This document shows, one piece after another, positions 6,066 through 12,578 of a stretch of DNA of 18,437 nt (positions are counted from its first letter, which is position 1; every line of letters begins with the position of its first letter). This DNA is from Candidatus Gastranaerophilales bacterium (GTDB lineage Bacteria > Cyanobacteriota > Vampirovibrionia > Gastranaerophilales > Gastranaerophilaceae): the NCBI GenBank assembly GCA_900548405.1, contig UNSJ01000036.1:1-18437 (forward strand). Direction: 5' to 3'. Made by a program: the position numbers and the translations under genes. Below the pieces are notes generated by a model. That model was not told the origin of the DNA. It saw only the letters and a program-made list of their open reading frames with translations, and ran no database searches.

Positions 6066-7529
6066 ATGAAAAAATATGAACACGCTTTTGGCAAGAACGA
6101 TATAAGAGGGATTTACGGCGATGATATAACCGAAGAATTATATTACAATACCGGACGAGGTTTTGTTGACTGGCTTAAAAAAGAATCAGGCATAAGTGAA
6201 GCTGATATGTGGATTACAATCACAATTGATGCAAGAACCCACTCCCCATCACTGGAAAAAGCCTTATCAGACGGTATAACCTCAACAGGTGCAAACGTGG
6301 TTAAATTAGGACTTGCACCAACTCCAATAGGATATTACTCCGAAGTTGCCGGTCTTCCAAAAGATATAACTGACGGTAAAAATGTTATTGCAGCTGCAAT
6401 CATTACAGCAAGCCATAACCCTAAGGAATACAACGGTTTGAAAATGACTTATGCTAAAAGAACTCTTTCTGAAAGCCAAATCGCAGAAGTAAAAGAGCAT
6501 ACTTTTAAAGAAATGAAGTTTCCGTCAGAACCAAGTATTCCGCAAGGACAAATAAAAGAATATAATATTATTCCGGATTACATAAAAGAAATGAAAGAAA
6601 AATTCGGTCAAATAGGTAAAGGTATTAAAGTCGTTGTAGACAGTGCTAATGCAACAGGCGGCGTTGTAGGTCCGCAGTTGTATAAAGAACTCGGATGCGA
6701 TGTTATAGAATTATTCTCCGAACCTGACGGAAATTTCCCTAACCACCACCCAAATCCAAGTGTTGAAAAAACATTGGATACTTTGAAAGAGGTAGTCGTT
6801 GAAAATAAAGCAGATATTGGTATTGCTTATGACGGCGACAGCGACAGAATAGGTATTGTAGATCAAAACGGCAAATTCTTAACAGGTGATAAGCTTTTAC
6901 TTATTTATGCAACAGATTTAATTGAAGATTGCAAAAATAACGGAACTTGTCCTACTGTTGTAAGTGAAGTTAAATGTTCGCAAGTTCTTTATGACACAAT
7001 TAATAAGCTCGGTGGACAGGCTGTTATGTGCAAAACAGGACACGGTTATATAAAAGATAAAATGAAAGAAACAAATGCATTGCTTGCAGGTGAAATGAGC
7101 GGTCATACTTTCTTTAAGGACAGATATTACGGATTTGATGATGCAATATATGCAGGATGCAGAATAATTGAAATTATTGCTAATCACAAAAAAATTAATC
7201 CTGACTTTAAAATTTCCGATATGCTAAAACCTTTTGATGAAGTATGTTCTTCAGAAGAAGTTCGTTTTCCATGTCCTAACGAATTAAAAAAATCTACTTT
7301 GGAAAAAGTTAAACAATGTGTTGAAGAAGACAAAAATTTATTCGGCTCCGAAATTAAAGAAATAATTACCCTTGACGGTATGAGAATAGTATTTGACGGA
7401 GGTTTTGCTCTTATAAGACAAAGCAACACAGAGCCTGTATTTACATTAAGATTTGAAGCGAAAAATAAAGAAGAATGCGATAGGTTTAAATCCTGCATGA
7501 TAAATACACTTGAAAATATTTTAAAATAG
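6066..7529 (+). CDS. Phosphomannomutase / phosphoglucomutase family
   Basis: A 487-residue alpha-D-phosphohexomutase that interconverts hexose 6- and 1-phosphates for nucleotide-sugar and cell-envelope synthesis in the cytosol. All four active-site motifs are present: phosphoserine loop 'TASHNPKEYNG' with Ser116, Mg2+ loop 'DGDSDR' (Asp256, 258, 260), sugar-specificity loop 'GEMSGH' (from residue 342) and phosphate-binding 'RQSNTEP' (from Arg451). GEMSGH is the form shared by bacterial PMM/PGM enzymes and excludes phosphoglucosamine mutase. Mannose versus glucose preference is not decidable by eye. GGGAG lies about 10 nt before the ATG. It is divergent from a sugar permease and followed by a strong terminator, so monocistronic. 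Confidence 0.92.
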   Translation: MKKYEHAFGKNDIRGIYGDDITEELYYNTGRGFVDWLKKESGISEADMWITITIDARTHSPSLEKALSDGITSTGANVVKLGLAPTPIGYYSEVAGLPKDITDGKNVIAAAIITASHNPKEYNGLKMTYAKRTLSESQIAEVKEHTFKEMKFPSEPSIPQGQIKEYNIIPDYIKEMKEKFGQIGKGIKVVVDSANATGGVVGPQLYKELGCDVIELFSEPDGNFPNHHPNPSVEKTLDTLKEVVVENKADIGIAYDGDSDRIGIVDQNGKFLTGDKLLLIYATDLIEDCKNNGTCPTVVSEVKCSQVLYDTINKLGGQAVMCKTGHGYIKDKMKETNALLAGEMSGHTFFKDRYYGFDDAIYAGCRIIEIIANHKKINPDFKISDMLKPFDEVCSSEEVRFPCPNELKKSTLEKVKQCVEEDKNLFGSEIKEIITLDGMRIVFDGGFALIRQSNTEPVFTLRFEAKNKEECDRFKSCMINTLENILK

Positions 7530-7545
7530 AATATTAAATAAAATA

Positions 7546-7587
7546 AACAAAAAGATTACAAAGCACTTGCAAAGTAATCTTTTTGTT
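7546..7587 (+). terminator. Rho-independent terminator after the phosphomannomutase
   Basis: A perfect 14-bp inverted repeat: AACAAAAAGATTAC (7546-7559) and GTAATCTTTTTGTT (7574-7587), with a 14-nt loop containing GCACTTGC. It has A-rich and T-rich flanks, so it could work in both directions. Confidence 0.85.
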
Positions 7588-7619
7588 GTTATTATATCTC
7601 TTGTCAGAAAAGTTACTCA

Positions 7620-7667
7620 CGAATATTTTACCAAAGGCTTTGATTAGCTTTATTTTTGGTATATTCG
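7620..7667. repeat. Imperfect inverted repeat upstream of rpsE
   Basis: CGAATA (7620-7625) pairs with TATTCG (7662-7667) and ACCAAA (7630-7635) with TTTGGT (7655-7660), separated by an internal loop, with a further weak AAAGGCT/AGCTTT pairing inside. No T-run follows. A weak promoter match, TTGTCA (7601), 17 nt, TATTTT (7624), would place part of it in a transcribed leader. Confidence 0.45.
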
Positions 7668-7671
7668 GTGC

Positions 7672-7719
7672 TACGCACGTAAACACTTAGATTTAATAAA
7701 AAAATGTATAATGTGCGTA
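7672..7719 (+). promoter_or_regulatory. rpsE operon promoter region with flanking inverted half-sites
   Basis: A -10 TATAAT at 7707-7712 predicts a start near 7719 and a 38-nt leader to rpsE; there is no good -35. TACGCAC (7672-7678) and its complement GTGCGTA (7713-7719) flank the box, the second at the predicted start site, as an operator pair might. Confidence 0.5.
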
Positions 7720-7756
7720 AATAAATAATTAGAAATTTAAATGAAAGGTAAAATCA

Positions 7757-8413
7757 ATGGATTTAGAAAACAAAGATGAAGTAACATTACAGGAAGCAAC
7801 CGGTGATACAGTTGAAGATAAAGCTCCAGCTCATGCACCTGTTGAAGCACAAGAAACAGAAGAAAGACCGGCTCGCGGACAAAGAAAAGGTCGCGGCAAA
7901 AAACAAAAAATTGAAACAACTGAAGAAAAACCTCAATCAGAATGGATTGAACGTGTTGTTCAAATCCGTCGTGTAACTAAAGTTGTTAAAGGCGGTAAAA
8001 AATTAAGTTTCCGTGCTATCGTTATCGTTGGTAACAAAAAAGGTCAAGTAGGTGTTGGATGTGCTAAAGCAGCAGAAGTTATTATCGCTATCCAAAAAGC
8101 TATCGCTGACGGAAGAAAAAATTTAATTACAGTACCTATCTTTAAAACAACTATTCCTCATCCTATCACAGGACGTTCAGGTGCAGGTGCAGTTATGCTA
8201 AGACCTGCTGCTCAAGGTACAGGTATTATTGCAGGCGGCGCAGTTCGTTTAGTTCTTGAACTTGCAGGTATTGAAAATATTCTTTCAAAATCTTTAGGTT
8301 CAAAATCACCTCTTAACGCAGCTAACGCTACTTTAGATGCACTTCAAAACTTAACTCCGTTTACTGAAGTTGCTAAAAAACGCGGCTTAACTATGGCTGA
8401 GTTATTAAACTAG
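7757..8413 (+). CDS. rpsE: 30S ribosomal protein S5 with N-terminal extension
   Basis: Residues from about 61 onward form a full S5: dsRNA-binding-like N-domain '[37 protein letters not shown]', then the S5 C-domain with '[34 protein letters not shown]'. S5 helps form the mRNA entry channel and the decoding-accuracy region of the 30S subunit. The core reads close to cyanobacterial S5. The first ~60 residues are an added acidic-then-basic, low-complexity tail ('[15 protein letters not shown]'), making 218 residues against about 165 in E. coli. AAAGG lies 8 nt before the ATG. First gene of the rpsE-rpmD-rplO-secY cluster; rplR, its usual upstream neighbour, is absent. Confidence 0.97.
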   Translation: MDLENKDEVTLQEATGDTVEDKAPAHAPVEAQETEERPARGQRKGRGKKQKIETTEEKPQSEWIERVVQIRRVTKVVKGGKKLSFRAIVIVGNKKGQVGVGCAKAAEVIIAIQKAIADGRKNLITVPIFKTTIPHPITGRSGAGAVMLRPAAQGTGIIAGGAVRLVLELAGIENILSKSLGSKSPLNAANATLDALQNLTPFTEVAKKRGLTMAELLN

Positions 8414-8455
8414 GTGCTACTCGCGTAGCCTTATCGGGTTATTTATTAACCTGAT
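8413..8455 (+). other. Two stem-loops between rpsE and rpmD
   Basis: GCTAC (8416-8420) and GTAGC (8425-8429) make a 5-bp stem with loop TCGC, right after the rpsE stop. ATCGGGTTA (8433-8441) and TAACCTGAT (8447-8455) make a 9-bp stem (one G-U pair) with loop TTTAT. No T-run follows, so these are probably mRNA-processing or stability elements rather than terminators. Confidence 0.6.
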
Positions 8456-8491
8456 GAAATTTTGTACTATAAATATAAGGAATAAAAGAAA

Positions 8492-8683
8492 ATGGCAAAA
8501 AGTGAATTAAAACAAATAAAAATTAAACTTGTTAGAGGTTTAATCGGCGCTTCAGATAAACAACGCAAAGTTGTAAGAGGCTTAGGTTTAACTAAACAAG
8601 ACCAAGTAGTTGAACACTACAACAGTGCGACTATTTTAGGTATGGTAAACAAAGTACCTCATTTGGTACAAATCGTTGAATAA
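8492..8683 (+). CDS. rpmD: 50S ribosomal protein L30
   Basis: A 63-residue protein of normal bacterial length. 'IKIKLVRGLIGASDKQRKVVRGLGLTKQDQVVEHYNSATILGMVNKVPHLVQI' matches L30 throughout: first strand, the 'IG....R.VRGLGL' helix and the final 'GM+.KV.HLV.V' strand. It binds 23S rRNA on the 50S surface. AAGGA (8477-8481) lies 10 nt before the ATG. It sits between rpsE and rplO, the standard order. L30 is, to my knowledge, missing from photosynthetic cyanobacteria and plastids, so its retention would fit a deeper-branching relative. Confidence 0.95.
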   Translation: MAKSELKQIKIKLVRGLIGASDKQRKVVRGLGLTKQDQVVEHYNSATILGMVNKVPHLVQIVE

Positions 8684-8763
8684 TTAATTATACTGATTGA
8701 TTGCGTACAGCCTTGTGGCGATAGTGAAAGCGAGCAGTCATACAAGATAAAAAGGAAAATAAA
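8684..8763 (+). other. rpmD-rplO spacer with a GC-richer, structured segment
   Basis: An 80-nt gap, long for this operon. CTTGT (8712-8716) and ACAAG (8742-8746) bracket a segment with two GCGA repeats that is clearly more GC-rich than its flanks. The rplO ribosome site AAAGGA (8751-8756) lies 7 nt before its ATG. No ORF was seen. Confidence 0.45.
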
Positions 8764-9210
8764 ATGACAATAACTTTAGAAGATTTAAGACCTGCAGAAG
8801 GCGCAACACATAAAACAAAAAGAGTTGGGAGAGGACGTTCATCAGGACACGGTAAAACATCTTGCCGCGGTCATAACGGTGAAGGTCAGCGTTCAGGAAA
8901 CTCATCTAAAAGAGGTTTTGAAGGCGGTCAAATGCCAGGTTACAGACAAATGCCTAAATTAAAAGGCTTCAAAATTATTAACCAGTTAAACTTTGGTGAA
9001 ATCAATGTTGGCAGAATTGCTCAATACGGCTTAAAAGAAGTTTCTTTGGAAATTTTAAAAGAAGCAGGCAGAGTTCACCCTTCATGTGTTGGCTTAAGAG
9101 TTTTAGGCAACGGCGAATTAAAAGATGCTGTTACTGTTAAAGCTTCTTATGTTACACCATCAGCAAAAGAAAAAATTGAAAAAGCAGGCGGAAAGGTTGA
9201 GTTAGTATAA
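8764..9210 (+). CDS. rplO: 50S ribosomal protein L15
   Basis: A 148-residue protein of usual length. The basic glycine-rich N-terminal tail 'KRVGRGRSSGHGKTSCRGHNGEGQRSG' threads into 23S rRNA, followed by 'GFEGGQMPGYRQMPKLKGF', the family signature, and a C-terminal globular domain ending 'ASYVTPSAKEKIEKAGGKVELV'. L15 is a late-assembly protein of the 50S subunit. The stop overlaps the secY start by one base (TAATG), which implies translational coupling. Confidence 0.97.
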   Translation: MTITLEDLRPAEGATHKTKRVGRGRSSGHGKTSCRGHNGEGQRSGNSSKRGFEGGQMPGYRQMPKLKGFKIINQLNFGEINVGRIAQYGLKEVSLEILKEAGRVHPSCVGLRVLGNGELKDAVTVKASYVTPSAKEKIEKAGGKVELV

Positions 9211-10547
9211 TGGCACAAGGAATAAAAATGCCGACAACTGATGATTTAATGTCTATGTGGCAGGCTTCAGGATTGAAACAAAAAATTCTTTTTACATTCC
9301 TGATGATTGCTGCATTCAGACTTGGTGTACAAATGCCGTTATTCGGTATTAATAACCAAATCTTCAGCAACATTGCTCAAGGAAATAACATCATTGGTTT
9401 CCTTGACTTGTTCTCCGGCGGTGCGTTAGGTAAAGTATCTATATTTGCATTAGGTATCGGACCTTACATCACTGCATCAATCATTATTCAGCTTATTTCT
9501 GTTGTTATTCCTTCACTGGAAAAATTACAAAAAGAAGAAGGTGAAGCCGGCAGAAGAAAATTATCTCAATACACCCGTGTTTTCACGGTTGTACTGGCAG
9601 CATTCCAATCATTAATATTCATGTTGTATTTACACCATTTACCAGGTGCAATACTACCGAATGTTAACCCGATTATGTTCTTTATAAGCTCTATGGCTGT
9701 ATTAACAGCAGGTTCAGTGCTTGTAATGTGGATATCAGAATTGATTACGGAAAAAGGTATCGGAAACGGCGGTTCTCTGATAATCTTTGTAGGTATCTTA
9801 TCAGGTATTCCTATTTACGCATCAAGAACAGCTCAGATTGTTGCTCATAATTCCATGATGCAGGTTGGATTGGCAGTATTACTTTTAATATTCTTCCTTG
9901 CAATGGTATTCATTGTAATAATGCAGGAAGCAGTAAGAAAAGTTATTATTGTTAACCCTAAAAGACAAGTCGGAAATAAAGTTTACGGCGGTATGAATTC
10001 TTTTATTCCGTTTAAACTTAATCCTGGCGGTGTAATGCCTATTATCTTTGCTATTGCAATCCTGCTTTTCCCATCAACTATTTTAAGTTTGGTAGGACAG
10101 GCAAATTTCAAGAGTGAAGCTGTTAAAAACGTAGTTATCCACCTTAATCAGGTTTTAAGTCCTGACGGCTGGGTATATTATGTCTTGTATTTCTCATTAA
10201 TTGTTGCATTAACATTCTTTTATGCATCAATTATGCCGAATATGCAGCCGAAAGATATTGCAGATAACCTTAAAAAATACGGTTCTTCAATTCCTGGTAT
10301 CAAACCTGGCAGACCGACTGCTGAAGCTTTAGATAAAATTTTAACTAAAACAACATTTATCGGAGCTATGGGACTAGGTATTATTGCTCTTGTTCCTTCT
10401 CTTGCAAGTTATGTTACTAATATCAAAACATTGCAAGGTATCGGAGCAACTTCATTAATCATCATGGTTGGTGTTGCTTTAGACTTGATTAATCAGGTTA
10501 GAACTCACCTTTTGGCAAGAAATTATGAATCATTCTTAAAAGAGTAG
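9210..10547 (+). CDS. secY: Preprotein translocase subunit SecY
   Basis: A 445-residue channel subunit of the SecYEG translocon in the inner membrane, with ten predicted membrane spans. Seen: N-terminal amphipathic region and TM1 'KILFTFLMIAAFRLGVQMPL', plug-region 'FLDLFSGGALGKVSIFALGIGPYITASIIIQL', loop 'LEKLQKEEGEAGRRKLSQYTR' (close to the cyanobacterial form), TM5 block 'SELITEKGIGNGGSLIIF' and the C5 loop 'LKKYGSSIPGIKPGRPTAE' that contacts the ribosome or SecA. It starts at the TAATG overlap with rplO and so depends on coupled translation. The usual downstream adk-map-infA genes are absent; two terminator-like hairpins follow instead. Confidence 0.97.
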   Translation: MAQGIKMPTTDDLMSMWQASGLKQKILFTFLMIAAFRLGVQMPLFGINNQIFSNIAQGNNIIGFLDLFSGGALGKVSIFALGIGPYITASIIIQLISVVIPSLEKLQKEEGEAGRRKLSQYTRVFTVVLAAFQSLIFMLYLHHLPGAILPNVNPIMFFISSMAVLTAGSVLVMWISELITEKGIGNGGSLIIFVGILSGIPIYASRTAQIVAHNSMMQVGLAVLLLIFFLAMVFIVIMQEAVRKVIIVNPKRQVGNKVYGGMNSFIPFKLNPGGVMPIIFAIAILLFPSTILSLVGQANFKSEAVKNVVIHLNQVLSPDGWVYYVLYFSLIVALTFFYASIMPNMQPKDIADNLKKYGSSIPGIKPGRPTAEALDKILTKTTFIGAMGLGIIALVPSLASYVTNIKTLQGIGATSLIIMVGVALDLINQVRTHLLARNYESFLKE

Positions 10548-10574
10548 TGATTAACTTTTAAAATAATTTGCTAT

Positions 10575-10602
10575 AAAAATGACCGTTTAGGCGGTCATTT
10601 TT
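10575..10602 (+). terminator. Rho-independent terminator after secY
   Basis: AAAAATGACCG (10575-10585) pairs perfectly over 11 bp with CGGTCATTTTT (10592-10602), with a 6-nt loop and a five-T tail inside the stem end. It ends the ribosomal protein operon. Confidence 0.9.
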
Positions 10603-10606
10603 ACTT

Positions 10607-10641
10607 AATAAAAGAAAAGCCCCTCTATATAACTGAGGGGC
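10607..10641 (-). terminator. GC-rich hairpin acting as a minus-strand terminator
   Basis: GCCCCTC (10619-10625) pairs with GAGGGGC (10635-10641), loop 9 nt. The T-rich tract follows only when read on the minus strand (CTTTTCTTTTATT), so it would stop transcription entering secY from the right. There is no annotated minus-strand gene to its right. Confidence 0.65.
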
Positions 10642-10837
10642 AAATACTGAGCAATCAGAAGAGTTGAGGATTTACATAACTATATTAGAACTTTTTCACG
10701 TGTTATTCATTGGCAGAAATAATTATTATTTAAAAAATTACTAATTATTAAGGATAATTAAATATCTAGTTATATTGGACAAATCAAAAAAAATATCGTA
10801 TAATCAACTTAAGTGTAAGCATTTTAAGAGGATTACC
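10642..10837. promoter_or_regulatory. Intergenic region with PilZ-gene promoter
   Basis: The promoter is TTGGAC (10775-10780) or TGGACA (10776-10781) with TATAAT at 10799-10804 (17-18 nt spacer), predicting a start near 10811 and a 27-nt leader with AGAGG before the ATG. The segment 10642-10774 is AT-rich, has no ORF, and contains a small CTGA-GCAA-TCAG stem-loop. Confidence 0.65.
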
Positions 10838-11428
10838 ATGAGAGAATTAATAGAAAAAGACAGAAAAATCACTGTTGTACCGTCAGATTTTAAATGTGCA
10901 AATAAAGGTACAATTGTTGAAGTTGAGCCTAAATATTTCACCGTTGAGCTCGAGTACGAACCGCAAGGTATGTTAAAACATAACTATTGCGAATTTTATA
11001 CACAAACAAAGCATGGTCTTTTGTATTTTGATTCTTATCCGGAAAATATTGAAGGTAAAAAAGTTAAGGTTGCAAACCCTGCTAAACACAGATTTTTGCA
11101 AAGACGTCAATATACACGTATCAAGTTTGTATATGATATAGAGCTTAAAAAAGACAATATTACTCATAAGATTACAACATTGGATATTTCTGCAGGCGGT
11201 ATGAAATTTAAGACAGCAGAAAATGTTAATATTGAATTAGACTACACTGTTACGCTTCCGCTATCTGAAGAACAATCTGTTGAATGTATCTTCAGTCCTA
11301 TAAGAATTGAAAAAAATAATGAAGGCGGATATACGCTTTCAGGAAGATTTGATTTCCACAACAGTAAAGACAAAATGACACTTACACAATACTGTGCAAA
11401 AAGAAGTTTTGAAATACGAAATAAGTAG
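10838..11428 (+). CDS. PilZ-domain protein (c-di-GMP effector, YcgR-like)
   Basis: A 196-residue protein with an N-terminal beta-rich domain (about 8-80) like the YcgR/PilZN flagellar-brake domain, then a PilZ domain. Both c-di-GMP contacts are present: RxxxR as Arg90-QYT-Arg94, and D-x-S-x-x-G as Asp116-I-Ser118-A-G-Gly121. It should therefore bind cyclic di-GMP and relay it to motility, pili or surface polymers; with no flagellar gene in view, the target is unknown. The ATG at 10838 is chosen because AGAGG precedes it by 7 nt and the promoter -10 lies at 10799; the longer frame from TTG 10775 overlaps the -35. The next gene begins 15 nt downstream and is probably cotranscribed. Confidence 0.9.
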   Translation: MRELIEKDRKITVVPSDFKCANKGTIVEVEPKYFTVELEYEPQGMLKHNYCEFYTQTKHGLLYFDSYPENIEGKKVKVANPAKHRFLQRRQYTRIKFVYDIELKKDNITHKITTLDISAGGMKFKTAENVNIELDYTVTLPLSEEQSVECIFSPIRIEKNNEGGYTLSGRFDFHNSKDKMTLTQYCAKRSFEIRNK

Positions 11429-11442
11429 GAGCGTAGCCGCTC
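11429..11442 (+). other. Hairpin between the PilZ stop and the next ATG
   Basis: GAGCG (11429-11433), loop TAGC, CGCTC (11438-11442). It overlaps the only ribosome site (AGGAG, 11427-11431) and ends one base before the ATG at 11444, so folding could mask the site or couple translation to the upstream gene. Confidence 0.55.
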
Positions 11443-11443
11443 A

Positions 11444-12469
11444 ATGAGCCTTATAAATCTATTGAGAAAAGAGAATAAAAAACTTTTGTTTACGACACCA
11501 TCGCATTCACAAAAGTTTTTTATTTTTAATAAATTCAGACAATTTTATAAATATGACATCTCGGAAACTGATGCACACAATCCTCAGGAGGCACTTAAAA
11601 AGGCCGAGAAACGTGCTTCAATTATTTATAAAACAAAATACACCCACTTTTTAACAAACGGCTCTACAAGCGGCATAATTGCTGCTGTATTATCCTGTGT
11701 AAAACTGGGAGAAAAAGTATTAATACGGAAAAACGCGCATCAATCTCATGAAAATGCTGTAAAACTTGCAGGTGCAATACCTGTTTATTATGATTTGCCG
11801 GTTTCTAAAGAGTGGGGAGTTCCGCAAAAAACAACTCCTGATTTAATTAATGTTAAAGGTGTAAAAGCTGTAATTGTAACAAGTCCGTCCTATGAAGGCA
11901 TTACTTCTGATATTAAGTTACTAAAAGATGTTTGCGAGAAAAACAATGCATATTTAATTGTAGATGAAGCACATGGCGCACTATATCCTTTTTGTGAAAA
12001 ACTTCCCGAAAGCGCCGTCAATATTGCAGATTTTACAATCCAATCTTTGCATAAAACCGCAGGAGGGCTAAATCCAACAGCACTTCTGCATGTAAATTGT
12101 AATTTATCAGCATCAGATGCACTTGCTATGATAAATACAACATCTCCGTCTTATCCTTTACTTGCGAGCATAGAGGCTAATATAAACTACTTGAACAGTG
12201 TTAAAGGCAGAAAAAAGATTAATCAAATTATTGAACAAATTGAAGAAATTAAAAGCTCAGTAAAAAATGTTGAGTTTGGAGGAGATGACATAACCAAAAT
12301 TTTAATAAAACACAAAAATCTTACAGGCTACGCACTTTCAGAAAAACTGTTCAAAGAATTTAACATTGAAGATGAAAAAACAAATGAAACTTCGACTATG
12401 CTTCTTTGCGGTATAGGAACTTCGGAAAACAAATTAAGAAAGCTTAAACAGGCTCTTTGCAGATTGTAA
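11444..12469 (+). CDS. Compact Orn/Lys/Arg decarboxylase-family PLP enzyme
   Basis: A fold-type I PLP protein, 341 residues. The large domain is clear: 'FTTPSHSQ' opening, 'DAHNPQEALKKAEKRAS', 'FLTNGSTSGIIAAVLS', 'NAHQSHENAVKLAGAIPVYY', 'VTSPSYEGITSDI', 'VDEAHGAL' (Asp174 for the PLP nitrogen, His177) and 'SLHKTAGGLNP' with the Schiff-base Lys204. This matches the YaaO/SpeA-like amino acid decarboxylases that make cadaverine, putrescine or agmatine. Those run to about 480 residues; here the C-terminal domain is cut to ~100 residues but keeps the final 'TMLLCGIGTSENKLRKLKQAL' segment, so this looks like a natural short form, not a frameshift. Substrate unknown. AGGAG lies 12 nt upstream, inside a hairpin. 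Confidence 0.82.
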   Translation: MSLINLLRKENKKLLFTTPSHSQKFFIFNKFRQFYKYDISETDAHNPQEALKKAEKRASIIYKTKYTHFLTNGSTSGIIAAVLSCVKLGEKVLIRKNAHQSHENAVKLAGAIPVYYDLPVSKEWGVPQKTTPDLINVKGVKAVIVTSPSYEGITSDIKLLKDVCEKNNAYLIVDEAHGALYPFCEKLPESAVNIADFTIQSLHKTAGGLNPTALLHVNCNLSASDALAMINTTSPSYPLLASIEANINYLNSVKGRKKINQIIEQIEEIKSSVKNVEFGGDDITKILIKHKNLTGYALSEKLFKEFNIEDEKTNETSTMLLCGIGTSENKLRKLKQALCRL

Positions 12470-12515
12470 CATATTTGTAACATTTTATTATTATTTATTA
12501 AAGTTTTTGTATAAA
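12464..12515 (+). promoter_or_regulatory. Direct repeats and -10 box upstream of the 679-aa gene
   Basis: TTGTAACAT occurs twice (12464-12472 and 12475-12483), exactly 11 bp apart, one helical turn. TATAAA at 12510-12515 is the best -10, predicting a start near 12522. The first repeat overlaps the stop codon of the decarboxylase gene. Confidence 0.5.
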
Positions 12516-12527
12516 TAAGCCGACATA

Positions 12528-12578
12528 CCATAGTGAAAGTTACTAAGGAAAATCTGAAAGGATAACACGTCACTATGG
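12528..12578 (+). promoter_or_regulatory. Leader hairpin enclosing the start codon
   Basis: CCATAGTGA (12528-12536) pairs perfectly with TCACTATGG (12570-12578), which contains the ATG at 12575. Inside, GTTA (12539-12542) pairs with TAAC (12563-12566). Both purine-rich sites, AAGGA (12545-12549) and AAAGGA (12557-12562), sit in the apical loop. Confidence 0.6.

Noticed and set aside
10642..10774. Possible c-di-GMP riboswitch ahead of the PilZ gene
   Set aside because: It lies upstream of the likely promoter, and the conserved class I or II core was not found; only a small GCAA-loop stem is seen.
10775..10837. N-terminal extension of the PilZ protein from a TTG
   Set aside because: The TTG lies in the -35 box and the region contains the -10; the ATG at 10838 has a ribosome site.
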